Source of the DNA: Ceratotherium simum simum
Taxonomy: Eukaryota; Chordata; Mammalia; Perissodactyla; Rhinocerotidae
Direction of reading: 5' to 3'
Assembly: GCF_000283155.1 (NCBI RefSeq)
Contig: NW_004454156.1
Span: 35,350,570 to 35,414,569 of the forward strand
Length of the DNA: 64,000 bases
The position numbers and the translations under genes are program-made. Below, one piece after another: positions 38,691 to 52,004 of the stretch; position 1 is the stretch's first letter, and every line of letters begins with the position of its first letter. The notes under the pieces were generated by a model. The model made no database searches and was not told the origin of the DNA. It saw only the letters and a list, made by a program, of their open reading frames with translations.

Positions 38691-39369
38691 TCATGTGATA
38701 TCATCCATACTCAATCCCTCTTGCTCACTCAATCCATCTCCCCACTCACTTTCCTCTGCTTTGGCTTAATTCTCAGGCTCCTTATGTGGCACCAGCAGCT
38801 CCAGATCAGCATCATCCTCACAGCGAGAACTCACCTAAAAGTTTTGTTTTCCTAGCTGTTCCAGCAGAAGTCCCAGGACTGAATCTCATTGGCCCTACTT
38901 TGGTCACAGGGCCACTCTTGAACCAATCACCATTGCCGGGAGATGGAATATTATTAGCTGAACCTAGGCCACGCCTTCTCCACCCCCTTCCTGGAGCCAG
39001 GGATGGGTCAGCCTCATCAACCACATAGGCTGAAAGTGGAGGTGTGCTGGTCCCAAAAGGGAGTAAAGACACTCTATGAATAAGGGAGAGCAGATCCTTC
39101 TAGACCCCTCCCTCGCCTTCCCTGGCAATCTCCTCCCGTCCTTCTGACTCTCTGATCTTATCCTCATCTCTGGGCCCTTCTTCCAGCTGGGACCCCACAA
39201 CACTGGGCTGCACAGGGATCTGCACTCAATCCTTTCTCACCCCAAAGCCTCCATGAACGAGCTCACGCAGTCCCATGACCTTGTGGTCACCCACATGTCG
39301 ATGCCGCCCAGATACCTTTCTTCAAACTAGATCTCACTGTGGAGGGCCAGATCTGTAAATCCACCACGC

Positions 39370-40702
39370 ATAATATATACACAATATGCAATACGACACG
39401 TAACATCAAATTTACTGTCTTAACCATTTTTAAGTGTGCAGTTCAGTTGTGTTAAATACAATCGTAACGTGCAACCAACACCACCACCCACAGCTTTTTT
39501 CATCTTGTAGAACTACAACTCTGCACCCATTAAACACCAATTCCCCATTCCCCCTCCCCCAGCCCCTGGCAACCACCGTCCTGCTGTCTGTCTCTATGAG
39601 TGTGACTACTCTAGGGACCTCATATAAGGGAAATCAGACAGTTTTTGGCCTTTTGTGGTTTACTTTGCTTAGCATAACGTCCCCAGGGTTCATCCACGTT
39701 GTAGCATGTGTCAGAATTTCCTTCCTTTTTAAGGGTGAATAATATGCCATTGTATGTATGTGCCACATTGTGTTATCCGTTCGTCTGTCAATGGACACTT
39801 GGGTTGCTTCCACGTTTTAGCTCTTGTGACTAATACTGCTATAAACATGGGTGTGCAAATATCTCTTCCAGACTCTGTTTTCAATTCTTTTGGGTGTATA
39901 CCCAGAAGTAGAATTGCTGGGTCATATGGTAGTTCTATTTTTAATTTTTTGAGGAACCACCATACAATTTTCCACAGCAGCTGCACCATTTTACATTCCC
40001 ATCAACAGTGCACAAGGCTTCCAATTTCTCCACGTCCTCACCAACACTTGTTATTTTTTGTTTGTTTGCTTTTTAAATAATGGCCATCCTAATGGGTGTG
40101 AGGTGGTGTCTCACTGTGGTTTTGATTTACATTCCCCTAATGATTAGCGATGTTGAGCATCTTTTCATGTGCCTATTGGCCATTTGTATGTCTTCTTTGA
40201 AAAATGTCTATTCGAGTCATTTGCCCATTTTTGAATCGGGTTGTTTGGTTTTTTGTTGTTGAGTTTTAGGCGTTCTCTATATGTTCTGGATATTAATCCC
40301 TTATCAGATATATGGTTTGTAAATATTTTCTCCCATTCTGTTGATAGTAGTTTTTAATGCATAAAATTTTTTAATTTTCATTAAGTCCAATTTGTCTATT
40401 TTTTCTTTTGTTACCTGTCCCTTTGGTGTCTTATCTAAGAAATCATTTCCAAATCCAGCATCGTGAAGCTTTTGTCCTATGTTTTCTTCTAAGAGTTTTA
40501 TTGTTTTAGGTCTCACATTGATCCATTTTGAGAGAATTTTTGTATATGGCGCGAGGTAGGAGACCCACTGCATCCTTTTGCAAGTGGACATCCGCTTTTC
40601 CCAGCACCGTTTGTTGAAAAGACCGTCCTTTCTCCCTTGAATGGTCTTGGCATCCTTGTCAAAAATCAGTTGGGTCTCTCTGCCTTTAATCTGTCTTATC
40701 AA
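39370..40702 (-). mobile_element. L1 LINE 3' half, ORF2 C-terminal part
   Basis: Minus-strand frames 40702-40304 and 39989-39729 encode stretches typical of the L1 ORF2 C-terminus ([40 protein letters not shown]). They are in different frames separated by breaks, so the element is dead and 5'-truncated. Confidence 0.92.
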
Positions 40703-40734
40703 CAGTCAGAGCAACCTTTCTAAACTGCACATCA

Positions 40735-40830
40735 GAGCTAGAGTTGGCTCCCAGCTCACCGCCGTCTGGCTGTGTGACCCAGGGGGAGTTACCGAGCCTC
40801 TCTGACGCCGAAACAGGATCACAACAGCCA
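40735..40830 (+). repeat. MIR SINE
   Basis: GGCTGTGTGACCCAGGGGGA then GTTACCGAGCCTCTCTGACG, next to the L1 5' break. Confidence 0.7.
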
Positions 40831-41394
40831 TCCGGAACGAGCAGCCCTTGAGACAAAGGATGTGAATGCCCCTCTGTGGCGTCTGGCACAAGAGGAATTT
40901 CCCAAGGATGGTTCCTTTCGGTTCCTGTTACAGTCAGATAAGATAAGAAATGGAGGCTGTGTTCTGGCATCCCAAACCTCCCACGGCCTGGTCCTGTCTC
41001 TCTTTTGAGGCTCATCCCCCGCCCCACCACAGCCGCACATGCAGACGCGCTCGCCTGACAGCGTGTGCTCAGCCCAGGACGTGCCTAGAGGCCACGCGCT
41101 CCGTCTCCGCCTCTGCAGTGTGCACACGCTGTTCCCCCACTGGATGCTCTTCCTTCTTCCGCCTTCTCTCTCCAAGCCAACTTGCGTAACTGCCTCCTCC
41201 GCGCCCCCTTCACTGGTTCCCCCCCACCTAGAACTAGAATCCATCATTACCTGTCCATACCTGTTCCCGGAATCACCACACACCAGTAGAACCACCTGTG
41301 GATTGTCTGCCCCATCCGACGGGCTCCCCAGGGCACGGCTGGACCTCACTCCACCTGAGGAGAGGCAGTGACGTGGAGAGATGGACGCGGCCAG

Positions 41395-41555
41395 ATTTGT
41401 GACCTAGACTCGTCGGGTCTCACATTGCTGTCACTCACAGACTGTGGGACCCTGGACAAGACACTTGACCCTCTGGGCCTCAGTTCCTCATCTGTAAAAT
41501 GGGGGCAATCATATCTATTTCCCCAAATGTTTGTGAAGATTAGAAATCAATAGAT
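41395..41555 (+). repeat. MIR SINE
   Basis: GACCCTCTGGGCCTCAGTTC then CTCATCTGTAAAATGGGGGC. A separate antisense MIR head lies at 41650-41722 (TTCTTAACCACTATGGCATG). Confidence 0.85.
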
Positions 41556-42099
41556 GTTTTTTAAACAATGTATCAAGTATTACATGAATAATTTTTAAGT
41601 GTAAAACTATCAAATGGGAAGCGTGGGTGTTGAATGGACGTCATAGGTCACCCAAGATGGGCACCCAGGACGCAAACTCAGGCCGTGTATGCGGAAGGCA
41701 AGTTCTTAACCACTATGGCATGTAGACCGATGAACGGGTGATGAAGGGGTGGATGGAAGGGTGGACGCTGGGAGATGGAGGGAGGATGGGGGGTGGACTA
41801 ATGAGCAGTCACTGGATGCAGTCTGGAGAGTCCCTGGTGAGGCTGTCCCCATCCTCCGGCTGCAGCCCAGCCACCCCCCTACCCCCGCAACAGGGGTGGG
41901 CTGGGGTGAGGCAAGGGAGGGCCTCACCTCAGGCGCAGGAACTAAGGGGAAGCCAAAAATTCACTAGTCAAGATAAATAAGACTTTATGTGACATCTTTA
42001 TAAACCAAAATCTATGCAAAAACTCATGATGAGCAGAATATCAAAAGTAAAGTTAAATGTATTTATTTAAATTTAAATAAAGACCCAGCACTTGCATGA

Positions 42100-43790
42100 C
42101 CTCATCCGCCTCACCTGGTCCAGGTCCTACCTACCACCCAGCACCTCCCTACCCCCTACCCACAGCCCCCACCCCTCCGCTTCACCACCGCCATGCCCAC
42201 CCGGAGGCCAGCGATGGAGAGTGGGGGAGGCACGCGATGCAGAGCGAGAGGAAGACACATATGGGGCTGTCACACTCTTCCCGGCGCCCTGCCCTGGCCC
42301 TGGCTACAGTCACTGCCCCACAGACCCCTGGGTGCCGGGGGAAGGGCCCTCAGAGGTCACCCGCGGACAGGGGAGTCTCAGGCCGCGGCTTCTCTGAGTG
42401 GCATCCCCGCGGCCACCACAGGGGGAGCCCGCGGGCCGGTTTTGGTCTCCGAGGACAGCGAGGAGGAGGGGCTGAGGGCGGGGACCAGACTCTCCTGCGT
42501 CTCCCGGTCTGGCTCCTCCTGGTGGCTCCTCCTTGCTCACAGACCCAGACGGGTCCCTCCCACTCACCCAGCCCGAGGGGGCTCCGAGCCCTGACCGTGG
42601 CGGCTCTGTGGTAGCTGCAGTCCCTCACACCCTCCCCTGTGGGAGGTACAGTCGTCACCTTGCTGTTACAGAAAAGGAAACTGAGGCCCAGAGAGGGGAA
42701 ATCCCTGCGGGCGGCAGCTGGGGGGGAAGGGGCCCTGGCCTAACCGCTCCCTGTTAGCGACCTAACCTAGACACGGCCTAAACGTGTCTGTCTCCGCACC
42801 CCCGCGCCTCCAGGGCGCATTCTGGGCGGGGCTCAGGGATACCCAGCCAACAGGCCCGTTCTGCAGAGTTGGAGCCCAGGGCTTGGCGCGTGAGCGCCTT
42901 GGCCCCTCACACAGCTGGGAGGGACAGCGCCAGCGGGGAAGCCTGGGTCTGCGGGAGCACCAGCGCCTGCTTTCGGGACCATCCTGGGCCCTCGCGCCTC
43001 CCGGTGTGATCCCACCTGTGAGGCCCCACGGCCTGCAGACTCAGTCGGACCCAGGTACAAGGCTCTGGCGGGTGGGAGCCCGGAGTCCTTTGTCCCTCCC
43101 CTGTGGTGCTCGCTGCATGCCCCGGCTGCGCCAGGCCTGTCTCGGGACCCTGTGCGCTGGAGTCATGCGGAGAAACCAGACGTGGGCTCCTCCCCAGCAC
43201 GCTGACAGCCTGGTGTGGGCAGCGTGGCAGAGCCCAAGGGGCAGCCGAGGGGACAGAAAGGACGGTAGGAAAAGAGAATGAAAACCAGGACTCAGGGCGC
43301 TTGGGACTCGCCCCCAACCCCCAGCCCGACATGGTTTCTTCTTCTGTAACCATAAGGGGAGAGGTCTCAGACACCCTAACGACCCTTCCAGCAGAACATT
43401 CCAAGATTCAGGGATTGCAAGCTCATTGGTCTCTCTCACCAGCCCTGGATGTGACTCCACAGCCCAGCCCTGCCAGGGGACCCGGCTTCCGGATAACTGA
43501 AGGTTCTGGTTAATGGAGCTGCCATGCTCGATGGGGACGGTCAACCTCAAAGGCAGGGTGAGGAACCTGAGCTGGACACTGGAAACGGGTGGGAATGGCT
43601 GATGGACTCAGCTGTCACATAATCCTAGGGCCACGTTGGGAGTAAGTGTCACCACCTCCAAAACAGGGCGGGGAATAGACACCAACTTCTGAACCTGCTG
43701 ATCATCTGCCTTCTGGTCAGACCTGACTTTACTGTTGTAGGGCCTGGACAGTCAGAGAGCAAAAGGCCCTGAGAGCTGATTAGGTCAAAC
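42100..43790. other. GC- and CpG-rich spacer, no gene recognised
   Basis: Many CpGs around 42200-42620 and 42780-43100, with a short antisense MIR (GGAAACTGAGGCCCAGAGAG) near 42680. No splice-bounded exon of a known protein seen. Confidence 0.4.
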
Positions 43791-43799
43791 CCTGTCCCC

Positions 43800-44365
43800 C
43801 ACTCCAGCCACATTTATTCATTCATCAAATACTTACTTTGCACCAAATTTGCCCCAGGCTAACCAGACAGACCCAGCCCCACCCCTCATAGAGTTTATGA
43901 TCCAGCGATGAAAACAAATATTAGCAAGCAATTATGGTTGCTACTCAGGCTTCAGGTCCTAGGATTCTGGTAGGGTGTGCCAGGAGCCTGGAGCACTTGT
44001 GTTAGGAAAAACTGTCCAGGGAAAACATTAAGCCAGGACCTGAAGGCTGAATAGGAGTTGGCCAGAGATGGGAAGGAGAAAGAGCACATCAGGTGGAAGG
44101 AGCAGCATGTGCAAAGGCCCTGGGGCATGAGAGAACATAGTCTAATCAAGATAAAGAAAGATGGCCCGTAGAGCTGTAGCAGAGAGTGGGAGGGACAAGA
44201 GGGCAGAGTGGCAGGCAGCAGCCAGGTTCCGGAGGGTCTCATGGGTCATGTTATGGAGTCTCAATGCCACTCTGAAGGCAGTGGGGAGGCACTGAAGATT
44301 TTTAAGCAGAAGAGTAACGTGATCAGATTCATGTCCTAGAAAAATTAGTCTGGATACCATGAGGG
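43800..44365 (-). repeat. L2 LINE 3' fragment, long copy
   Basis: TTATTCATTCATCAAATACT, then GTGCAAAGGCCCTGGGGCAT, then AGCAGAAGAGTAACGTGATC in the order expected for antisense L2. Confidence 0.8.
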
Positions 44366-45868
44366 GAAATAGCTACTGTGGGACCAGGCTGGAGATCAAA
44401 GGACCAACAGGGGCTGTCACAAGAGGAAGGACGATGGGGGCCAGATAGGGAGGTGGCAGTGAGGGTGCCTGGGGAGTCCCTGGCTTTGTGAGTCGTTTGG
44501 AACTTCAGACTCTGGTGGCATGGACTGTCCAGGCAGGGAAGAGGGAGAAGGGGGGGCTAAACCGGTTCCCAGGACCCCGCCTGGGCGGCGGGGGGACAGT
44601 GCTGCGTCTGCCGAGCTGAAGCAGCCAGAAGAGAAACGACAGGCAGTCTGGGGCCCACCAGCTGAGGGCCACTGAGCTTCCAGAAGCTTCCAGTAGGAAA
44701 CCGGAAACGCAGGTCAGGAGTCAGAGGAGAGCACTGGGCGGGAGGCAAGGACTTGGGGGTGTTGATGTGGGGACAGGGGCCCTGAATGATGAAGGAAGAG
44801 GTCCTGTGACGGGCCCGGAGGGAACCCCGACATCCTACAGGCCACTGTGCACCCGTCCCCAGGGCCTGGCGCGTTGCTCAGCGTGAGGCAGAGTGGCAGG
44901 CGGTATTTTCCAAAGATGGCGGCACCGACGTCTCCCACCCGACACGCTCTTCTTACACTGTGACCCTCTGACTACAGCGGAAGTGACACCGTGTGACTTC
45001 TGAGGCCAAGTCATAAACGGTGACACAGTTCCTGCCTTGGCTTCTAAGGCTACCGGCTACCCTGGAGCCGCCGTGCTGGAGGGACCACTGGGAGAGGCCA
45101 CACAGAGAGCGAGAGAGACGCCCGAGGACCCCAGATGTTCCAGCTGTTAGATCTTCCCAGACCGGCCACCACACACGTGAGGGGGCCGTCAGATATTCCA
45201 GGCCCAGCCTTGAGCCACCCCAGCTGACACCGAGCGGAGCAGAGGCGCTGTCGCCACTGAGCCCTGAGTCAGATTCATGAGCAGATTCGTGAGCAAACAA
45301 AATGGTTAGATCCGCTAAGACATTCGGGGTCATTTGTTACACAGCAGAACAGGTGGGCACTTCATAAATATGTGTTGAATGAGTAAAGGAACAAACATTT
45401 CGGACAGGCAGAGGAGGGGAACCTGCAGAGGAAACTGAGAAGTGGTCGGGAGCTCGGAGGGAATCAGAGAGTGTGAGTGAGTGGCCCAAAGGCACACAGC
45501 AGGCTGGTGGCAGAAACTTCAAGTCTGGTCTCCCCTGATCACTGCACTCACATTTTGCCTGAGATTTTTTTCCTTCCTTCCTCCCTCCCTCTCTTCCTCT
45601 GTTTTCTTTATGTTTATCTCCCAAACCATCACCCATATATACAAAAAACTAGGAATACGAAAGTGAAAATCAGGACCAAGGAGAAAAGAGGACGAATATG
45701 CCAACGATGGGTGGCTGCAGTTGTGCCTCATATCTGCCTGAGCTCCCTGGAACCTGGGGTGAAAAGGGAAACAGGGCAAATTACTCAGTTCTCCTTACTA
45801 GAAAAGGGGAAACGTGCCAGTTCCTTGGTGAGTTAGACTTCCCTAGCACCACGCTGGAAGAACGCTCT

Positions 45869-45894
45869 TGACGTAATGGGCACCAGTGACGTCA
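45869..45894. promoter_or_regulatory. Pair of CRE-like sites
   Basis: TGACGTAA at 45869-45876 and a perfect palindromic CRE TGACGTCA at 45887-45894, starts 18 bases apart. Both lie in unique-looking spacer between RAC2 and CYTH4. CREB/ATF binding is inferred. Confidence 0.5.
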
Positions 45895-45899
45895 TGCCT

Positions 45900-48530
45900 T
45901 CAACAGCAAACACAGAAGTGGTTTCTTTATTTCTTGTAATAACTTCTTTGCTACAGGCTGACCCCAGAGCTCTGAGGCCCAGGGTGTATTGTGACACCTT
46001 TACAGAGAGGAGAGGACCACATCTCCCTCCCTGGGGTCACAAGCATCTGAAAATATGTTAAAAATAATTTCAGGCCCCTCTCCCAAAGGATGGACTCAGG
46101 AGTCGGTGGCCTGGGAATTTGTCTCTTAACAGGATCCCCAGGGGATATGGGTGCACATTCAGGTTTAGGGTCCCCTGCCTAAGACCACCTTTCCTAAATC
46201 TCGAGAAAACAGACAATAAAGCAAGGCCCCGTCGTCCACCAGGGCCCTGGAGCGCTTTGAAAACCAGACAAGCAGTGTAGGGACTGATAAGGGACTCAGT
46301 GCTGCCCCCACCGAGGCCCCCTCCAGGCCAGACAGCTAACCCCCACGCCCACTAATCTTCACAAGCCAACCCAGTGTATGAACTATCAACTAACCACATT
46401 TCCTTATTTTCTTGATGCTCTGGCATCTGGGGCCTCCCTCCTGGGGGGCCCTGCCCCTCCTGGGGTCAGCTAGTTTCTAGAGATGGTGAATGACTTGCCA
46501 GTCAGCACACCTTTCATGCAAACCAGCCATCCTGAGTCCAAACCTCGACTCGCCTCCTCTGTCTGGCTTTACACCCCAGGAGGCCATGGTCCTCTGCCCT
46601 CATCCCAGGGCCACGTACCAGACAACCAGGAACCACCCCGACAGCCCAGAGCCCGCCCAAATTATTCCAACTAGCCAATCCAAAGCCTGCTCGGCTGCTC
46701 ATCCTGCCTCACCCATTCCTTCCTGGAAAACCACAATGAAGGCTCTTGTCTGGGCTTTTCCCTCACTCTTCTGCCCACTGACCCACCCTGGTGCTGCCCC
46801 GCGTGGCCCTGCATGGCCAGTCACGCACCCTCCTCTTGGGCACTGAGAGTAACAAACCATCTTCTCAATGGCAGTCGTCTCCTGTTCTGTTGGCCTCACC
46901 GCATCTGAATAAAACCAAAACCCCACGTACCGTTTTTAAACACCCAGCCCCGCCCTCTGAGCCACAGGCATGGTTCTGAGCAGGTGATTTTCAGAGCAGG
47001 AGGTCCCGGGGAGCCCGGTGCTGCCCTGGGGCGGGGGTGAGTCTAGATGGGGTGGCAGCCCCACGGGCCAGGACTGGAACCCAGGACGCGCAGCTGGGTA
47101 ACTCTGGCCGTCCCCCCGGGCCACAGTGCCCATGAACATGGACACGGGCACCAAGCAGATCACACCGAAATGGCAGAAAAGGGGAACTCACGAGGACATG
47201 CATGAATGCATCATTTTATTAAAGCTCTGTAATTACACTGTTGAGCAAAAAATGAGACTCCGTGGTAGACGAACTTAACACAAGTTTAAATGCTCAAGTA
47301 TCAGATTTCTTTTGAAGGACTGTGCAAAACTCTAGAGGAGGGGCCTGCAAAATAACTAGAACTGATGTCCTAGAAAAATGACTCAACCTTAACCACAAAA
47401 ACGCAAAAGGCAGAAGCAAACCCCAGGCCGGAATCCCGCCTGTTGGCAGCAGCCATGGGCACCCTGGTGCAGGCCTCTGGGCCCCGGTCGCCTGGTCTGT
47501 AAAGTGGGGGGCTGAGATGACCTCGGGCTGTGGGGAGCCCTCTGGCCTTTCCCTTTGGGCTGCCCCTCCACTCTGGGCCCTCCTATCCTCCTGCCAGAGA
47601 CCCTTTCCAGCCACAAACGCCTTAGGTCTCTGGTGGCTTGACTCAAGGAAAGTGACTCACTTCTCAGAAGCACCCTCCTCAGCGCCCCCCCACCCCGCCT
47701 GGCAGACCCCGCCTCTGGCTCTCTTCTCCCCACCCCACTCACTGCCTCCACTTCCTCAGCTCCCCCTGCCCATTGCCCCTGCCTCACCACCTCCCACGCC
47801 CAGCCACCCAGCTGCTAACAAATGCACCTCCCCCCACCACCAGGGACACTGCTGACCACTTCTTAAAAGGCCCTCATCTCGGGGTCTCTGACCACGCCTG
47901 GGTTTCCTCCTGCCTCTCCGTCGGCTCCTCCTCCATCGCCCTAGTGGCACCTCCCTCCAGGGCCCCACAGATCTGTGGTTTGGTTCCTACTAGCCGCCCC
48001 CTCCATCCCACCTCCCTGGCCGAGGGAGTCCACCTCCCACCAAGATGCTGCAAACACCAAGTGCTCCGTTTCCCAGGATCCCTTGCATCCAGGTGTGAGC
48101 ATGGACCCGCCCTGGCCAAACAGGACAGGCGGATCCCTGGTGGGCGTGGTCAAGGAGCTATGAGCTGCCTGGAACTGCCTCAGCCATCTGGTGACCAGAG
48201 GGAGGCGTGACACAGGGAGACATCGCCTCTGGCTTGTCTCAGGCCTCAGCCCCGTTCCACCCCGAGACACAGCCCCCTGGGCACCTGGAGACCTTCTGCT
48301 TCCTCCAGGCCCTACTGTGGGGAGCCTGGGAGGAAGGGAGAGCCCAGGCCACCTCCTGTGTGCACGTGATGTGCAAGTGTGCATTCCTGTCCCCTGCAGA
48401 AGCTACTGTCACGAGGTTGCAAAGGGGAAGTGGGAGTCAGGGAGCCGCTGAGTGGGGGGAGCCCTGGGAGGAGGCGGAGGGGAGAGACCCGAGGCAGAGC
48501 TAGATCCAGGCCTGGATTCCTCCAGGGCCC
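45900..48530. other. Spacer without recognised genes
   Basis: No known exon or clear repeat. A minus-strand AATAAA lies near 47214-47221 but no coding evidence accompanies it. An L2-like sense stretch starts around 48540 (CTGTTCCCTCAACCTGGAAC). Confidence 0.35.
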
Positions 48531-49329
48531 AGCTCAAACCTCCCAGCCTTTGCTCCTGCTGTTCCCTCAACCTGGAACACTGCCCGCTGATCTTCTCTGA
48601 AGAAGCACAAACTCCTGCTTGACCTTCCACAGGATTCTTTCCTGCCTTGTACAGACGTCAAGACCCCAGACAGGCAGCCCTGCTCTGTGGAGCCCTCGTG
48701 AGGGGTTCAGAGCTCCTCCGCCGCTGAGTGTGGTTGGTGGCTGTTTAGGTTATGTCCCCAGCACCCCGCACTCAGCTTGGCGCAAAGTCTGCACTCAGGA
48801 GCTCCTGGCGAGATGACGGTTCTCACCGAGAGTCTCCCCTCCCCTCGAAATCCCAGCACGCGAGTCCCTGGCTCGGGCTGAAGCGCCGGGACATCCGGAC
48901 AGCACAGAGGGGCCGTGTCCTCAGCCGCGCGAGCTGAGCCGCCCCCCTGTGAGCCTGAGGACCCGGCCACGGCCTTCATGTGTTTATATGGAGGGTCTTG
49001 CAGCCTCCTGTCCACAAGGGAAAGAAGCAGCCGCTCTTATCTTCCCTTTGCAGATCAGGAAGCCGACTCACGACTCACGGGTAAAGTCATCTGCCCCAGG
49101 CCACAGGGGTAGAGCTGGGACTTGAGCCCAAGCCCAGGACTCCTCAGGCAAGAGAGGGGTTCACGGGCTTGGCCCATTGATGTTGAGAATGCAGCCTCAG
49201 CCCCGCCCTGCTCAGGCCCGCTCAGGGTCAAGGCTGGGCAGAGACTGACTGCACACACACCTGGCTGTCCCCTCTCTGCCTCTCTCCCACGTGCCCGCCA
49301 CTCGGTTCCCTGCAGCTCCTGCTGTCTCT

Positions 49330-49600
49330 TCTGTTGTCGGTGTTATTAAATAAAACATGTAAATACACAGAAAATACAAAGAAAGTTCAAATCACCTCAA
49401 ATCCCACAGCACAGAGACGATGTCTGTTAACATTTTCGTGAACATTCGTCCATCACATCTTTACATCCAAGGCATCAAATGGGTAAGCCAGGAGCCCGAT
49501 CCACCCATTTTGTTGGCTTTCACCTTGTTCTCTAGCTCAGCATTTTGCAATTTTTTTTAAACTGATTATGAATATCGCACAAAAATTTATAAATGCAGCT
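49330..49600. repeat. LINE-type A/T-rich remnant
   Basis: ATAAAACATGTAAATACACA followed by TCTGTTAACATTTTCGTGAA resembles an old L1 fragment. Family not fixed. Confidence 0.45.
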
Positions 49601-49844
49601 ATCCTTGGAAAACAGAGATCTGGTCATTCTGGGCTCCTGTCTCTTCATGGCAACAGATGGCTAGAGCTGAGGACCAGCTGCCCACTTCATAGGGGACAAG
49701 CCTCTCCATTTTGCCACAGTCCCCACCATTCCCTATTGCTTCCCCAAGTAGGTCCATTTCCCTCTTTTACTTACCTGTCTGACCCCTGTGGGCATTCAGG
49801 TGGACAACCTCTGCTCTAGGCATCCACAATAGTTAATGTGCCCA

Positions 49845-50060
49845 CCACCATTCAGCCATCTTTGATAGGAGTTATCTTGTTTAATTCTCACAGCAGTGAT
49901 ATGAGGTAGGCACTATTAGTATGCCCATTTTATAGACGAGGAAACTGAGGCTCACGGAGGTTATGTCCATTGCCCAAGACCACAGTGAGAAAGTGGCGAT
50001 GTTGGGATTTGAACCCAGGTGGTCTGACTCCAGAGTCTGCCTCTGACCCCATGCTATACG
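49845..50060 (-). repeat. MIR SINE, well preserved
   Basis: CCATTTTATAGACGAGGAAA then CTGAGGCTCACGGAGGTTAT, and GATTTGAACCCAGGTGGTCT at the B box. Confidence 0.88.
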
Positions 50061-50229
50061 TAAACACACATACACCCAGCTCTATGTGGAGGATAATTTT
50101 CCATATAATAAAAACAAGAGAAACTAAAGAGACAAAAACTCACCAGAAAATAGCAAGACTGGACATCTGTTGTTTTTATCCTTCCAGTTTTCCTTCCTGT
50201 AAGGAACTGCCCTTCTCCCAGTGGTTCTG

Positions 50230-50690
50230 GGGGGTGCTGCCCATCCCCTCTCACCTCCCTTCTGACCACTGGGCTGGGCGTGTGACCCAGGCCTGACCAA
50301 TCACGGTGTTCCTCCCATGCTGTGGCAGTGATTGGTCCAGAGATGGGCACATGACCCAGGCCTAGCCAATCAGAGTCTTTCCCTGAGAATTTGTCTTGGT
50401 GGGCCCTCCTTCTGAAGTCGAAGGTGATTTGACGTGAGCCTGGAGCGGCCTGTGGCCAGGTCGGCTGCCCTACGGAGGAAACTCTTCTGAAGCCAGAGAG
50501 AGAAACAGCTAAGACAGCCTGAGAGACTGAGAGACTGAGAGGACAAGGACGTTTTGCATCTCTGGTCTCTATATCCCCAAGGCCAACCCCATCCCTGACG
50601 CTCCAGGGACTGAGCCAGTAAATTCCAGTTTAAGCCAGACTGAGTTACATTTACTTCAAACCAAAAGAGGCTGGAATTCTACATCACCCT
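50230..50690. repeat. Unassigned old repeat (CCAATCAGAG family)
   Basis: CATGACCCAGGCCTAGCCAA then TCAGAGTCTTTCCCTGAGAA. It resembles the copy at 8425-8830. A small GAGAGACT tandem lies at 50520-50541. 50690-51390 has nothing recognised. Confidence 0.5.
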
Positions 50691-51390
50691 TTTTCTCTTC
50701 AATGACTCGCACTGGCCCCTTGTCTGGACGCAGTGTAATTTATTAACCATTCAGCCCCTGATGGGCGTTTGTCTCTTCCCAAATTCCCTGGGTATCAGTG
50801 ACACTGGGAGGAGCCCCCGTGTGCTCACCACTCCCCACGCATGTGCCACTATCTCATTAGGAGCAATTTCTAGACATGAATTTGAAAATCAAGTGTGCTG
50901 TGCTGCCCTTGACCCCCATCCCTGCCTTTGGCTTACTGAGTCACGGACCCTCCCCTGGGTCCAGCTTCCTTCTGTTCCTCTGTGCTACAGGCTCCCAGTA
51001 AGTTTTGTGGCCAAACTCGGATGAGGAGTGACAGGTCTAGGGGAAATCGGGCACCTTTGGAGAGCCCCCGGACTTCTGAAGCCCCACTTGTAACTCAGGT
51101 CTCGCAGGCCAGATCCTCAGCAGTCCCAAGAAGGAGGGGATGTTCCGTCTGCCAGACAGAGGCTGTCTCTGGTTCTGAGTCACGAGAAAAAATGAGAAAT
51201 CACAGAAAATTATGAAGAGGAGGCACCTCAGAGATGATTCATCCCAGACGTACGCCCTGCCCACCAACTGCCACCTCCCACCCAGCCCAGCTGACTCAAT
51301 CATGTGCCCCATGAGGCCAGGATTTTTGTTTGTCTTGTGCCAATGCCAAGAACAGCATATGACACATAGTAGGGCTTCAATAAACATTGA

Positions 51391-51676
51391 CTGGATGGAT
51401 GGATGGATGGATGGATGATGGACGGACGGACGGACGGGTGGACGGATGGACGGGTGGGTGGATGGGTAGATGGGTGGGTGGACGGGTAGATGAGTGGGTG
51501 GACGGGTAGATGAGTGGACGGATGGGTGGATGGGTGAATGGGTGGATGGATGGATGAATGGGTGGGTGGATGGGTGGATGGGTGGCTGGGTGGGTGGATG
51601 GGTATGGGGGTGGATGGCTGGATGGGTATGTGGGTGGATGGGTGGATGGGTGGATGGGTGGGTGGATGGATGGATG
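51391..51676. repeat. TGGA/TGGG minisatellite
   Basis: About 285 bases of TGGA, CGGA and TGGG tetramers, with pure TGGA at the ends and mixed higher-order units in the middle. Its open frames on both strands (HPSTHP- and GWMDGW-type peptides) are consequences of the repeat, not genes. Confidence 0.97.
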
Positions 51677-52004
51677 TAACTGTGCAGCCCAGATGGATTC
51701 AAGGGCAGTTTCTGCCCCTTACTCACTCTGTTAAGACCCCTCCCTCTCCAGGTCTCAGTTACCCCATGTGTAAAACCAGGTCATTGAATTAGACCACCTC
51801 CAAACTCCTTCTAGCTCTCTTGCCCTCTAGCCAGCTGTGTCCAGGAATTCTGAGCTTTTGGGCAAACAGAAAGCATGTGGCTCTGCTACAATTCGATTCA
51901 AGTGCTGGACCTTTCCTATCTCCCCCGCCCCGGGGTTGGCAGGCTACTGGACTTCTTTCTAACTGTTTGGAGTGATGCTTGCACAAGTTCAGAGTGAGAA
52001 TGAA

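Noticed and set aside
39729..40702. Reverse-transcriptase-like frames
   Set aside because: These are L1 ORF2 C-terminal remnants in two frames; no complete element.
47205..47300. Minus-strand AATAAA with A/T-rich context, a possible 3' end of a non-coding transcript
   Set aside because: A single hexamer without splice sites, promoter or coding evidence is expected by chance.
51391..51676. Possible CRISPR-like array
   Set aside because: The units are 4 bases with no spacer structure, and the DNA is mammalian.
51037..51726. 229-codon minus-strand open frame rich in His, Pro, Ser and Thr
   Set aside because: It is the translation of the TGGA minisatellite; tetramer arrays open several frames. 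No domain or start context.
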